Assembly: GCA_019414545.1 (NCBI GenBank)
Contig: DXLV01000035.1
Coordinates: 1 to 13,408 of the forward strand
DNA: 13,408 nucleotides
Source: Collinsella sp.
GTDB lineage: Bacteria; Actinomycetota; Coriobacteriia; Coriobacteriales; Coriobacteriaceae
Direction: 5' to 3'
The translations under genes and the position numbers were made by a program. Positions 12,535 to 13,408 of this stretch are shown piece by piece. The notes under the pieces were generated by a model. It was given only the letters and a program-made list of their open reading frames with translations. It ran no database searches and had not been told where the DNA came from. Positions within the stretch are counted from its first letter, which is position 1; the number at the start of each line of letters is the position of its first letter.

Positions 12535-13408
12535 GAGCCTTCGCCCCCTTGCGGCCAATGAGATGGATGATCAGGATGAAGATGAGGCTCATGCCCATCA
12601 GCAGAAGACCGAGCGCCCACAGGACGTCGTCCTGGGCCGAGCCCTCGGCATAGACAGCCATAGATGTGGTGAGCGTGGTGGTGATGGTCGAGGCCGGCGA
12701 CAGCAGCGACGTCGGCATGGCCTCGATACCGCCGATAACCATGCGCACGGCGAGCGTCTCGCCAAAGGCGCGGGTCATGCCAAGGATGACTGCGGTCATG
12801 AGCGACGGCATGGCGGACTTGAGCACCACGTGCCAGATGGTCTGCCAGCGGGTGTAGCCCAGCGCGAGCGAACCCTGGCGGTAGCTATCGGGCACGGCGC
12901 GCAGGCCATCGACCGAAAGCGTGGTCATCGTCGGCAGAATCATGACGGCCAGCACGATGGCGCCGGGCAAGATGCCCAGGCCCGTGCTCACGTGGAAAAC
13001 GCTCTTCATAAGGCCGACGACCACGTGAAAACCGATCAGGCCAAAGACGACCGAGGGAATACCGGTCAAAAGCTCAATGAGCGGCTGAAAAACCTTGGAG
13101 CCAAACTTAGGCTGGATCTCGACCGCAAAGATGGCAGAGCCGATGGCGATGGGCAGCGCGATGAGCGTGGAGAGCACCATGACCGCAAACGAGGTGACGA
13201 TCAGGGGCAGGGCGCCGGTATAGGGCAGGCCGTTTTCGGCCGTGTTGGCCAGGTCCCACTTGGTGCCGGCAAAGAACTCGACGACTGAGACGCCGTCCTT
13301 GACAAAAGCCGAGAGGCCCTTTTGGGCGACCATAAAGATGAGCGCGGCAACGACAAGCGTCACGAGCGCTACGCACGCACCCGTGACGCCCAGGCCCACG
13401 TTCTCAAG
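12527..13408 (-). CDS. pstC: Phosphate ABC transporter permease PstC (5' end beyond the window)
   Basis: 293 codons of PstC are present and the frame is open to the right edge, reading L-E-N-V-G-L-G at the boundary. The GTG at 13399 is not the start I would choose, because PstC normally has a cytoplasmic stretch before the first helix. Membrane segments are evident (first helix GACVALVTLVVAALIFMVA). The PstB-docking EAA loop reads VPDSYRQGSLALGYTRWQT, followed by GMTRAFGETLAV, which is typical of PstC. It forms the channel with PstA and receives phosphate from PstS, whose gene should lie to the right. A PhoR/PhoP-type control site, if any, would also be there. Confidence 0.93.
   Translation of the reverse strand, partial: LENVGLGVTGACVALVTLVVAALIFMVAQKGLSAFVKDGVSVVEFFAGTKWDLANTAENGLPYTGALPLIVTSFAVMVLSTLIALPIAIGSAIFAVEIQPKFGSKVFQPLIELLTGIPSVVFGLIGFHVVVGLMKSVFHVSTGLGILPGAIVLAVMILPTMTTLSVDGLRAVPDSYRQGSLALGYTRWQTIWHVVLKSAMPSLMTAVILGMTRAFGETLAVRMVIGGIEAMPTSLLSPASTITTTLTTSMAVYAEGSAQDDVLWALGLLLMGMSLIFILIIHLIGRKGAKARG

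Noticed and set aside
10478..12561. Long plus-strand frames over the pst region
   Set aside because: They are antisense shadows of pstB and pstA, whose motifs and overlapping starts are clear.

Overview
The window looks like a chromosomal segment of a high-GC actinomycete of the Coriobacteriia, most like Collinsella. That placement is an inference from codon bias, GC-rich genes separated by AT-rich spacers, and protein flavour; no rRNA or other marker is present. Almost every gene concerns metal ions, phosphate or nucleic-acid housekeeping. One AT-richer gene with repeat-bearing flanks looks acquired.

Left part (1-2275): a putative 10-TM Mn/heavy-metal exporter with a His/Asp/Glu-rich loop on the minus strand diverges from a DEDDh 3'-5' exonuclease on the plus strand. 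Between them lies an 18-22 bp palindrome built like an MntR box. It abuts the -35 element of the exporter promoter, which is the position of an activator.

Accessory patch (2276-4175): short GC-rich tandem repeats, a lower-GC gene for a DUF559/Vsr-like (PD-(D/E)XK fold) protein, and a non-coding stretch with 45-bp imperfect inverted repeats.

Zinc/cadmium operon (4176-6949): a near-consensus promoter carrying ArsR/SmtB operators in a 55-bp palindrome, then an ArsR/SmtB repressor with a complete alpha5 metal site, a free-standing HMA metallochaperone and a PIB-2 P-type ATPase that lacks its own HMA domain. A third operator copy lies just upstream of the ATPase. A 127-nt near-perfect hairpin separates this operon from the convergent genes to its right.

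Right part (7229-13408, all minus strand): a DtxR/MntR-type metalloregulator preceded by three copies of the box also found at the exporter; a Uup-like ABC-F ATPase followed by a Cof-type HAD phosphatase, ending in an intrinsic terminator; a REP/BIME-like double inverted repeat; and the phosphate importer pstC(partial)-pstA-pstB with overlapping genes and a strong terminator right after pstB. No phoU follows; pstS would lie beyond the right edge.

The most coherent unreported-looking signal is the candidate regulon: the regulator at 7229-7618 probably controls itself and, about 6 kb away, the exporter at 47-1135 through the same box. The other notable structures are non-coding: the ArsR palindrome, the 127-nt hairpin, the BIME-like pair and the inverted repeats beside the DUF559-like gene.
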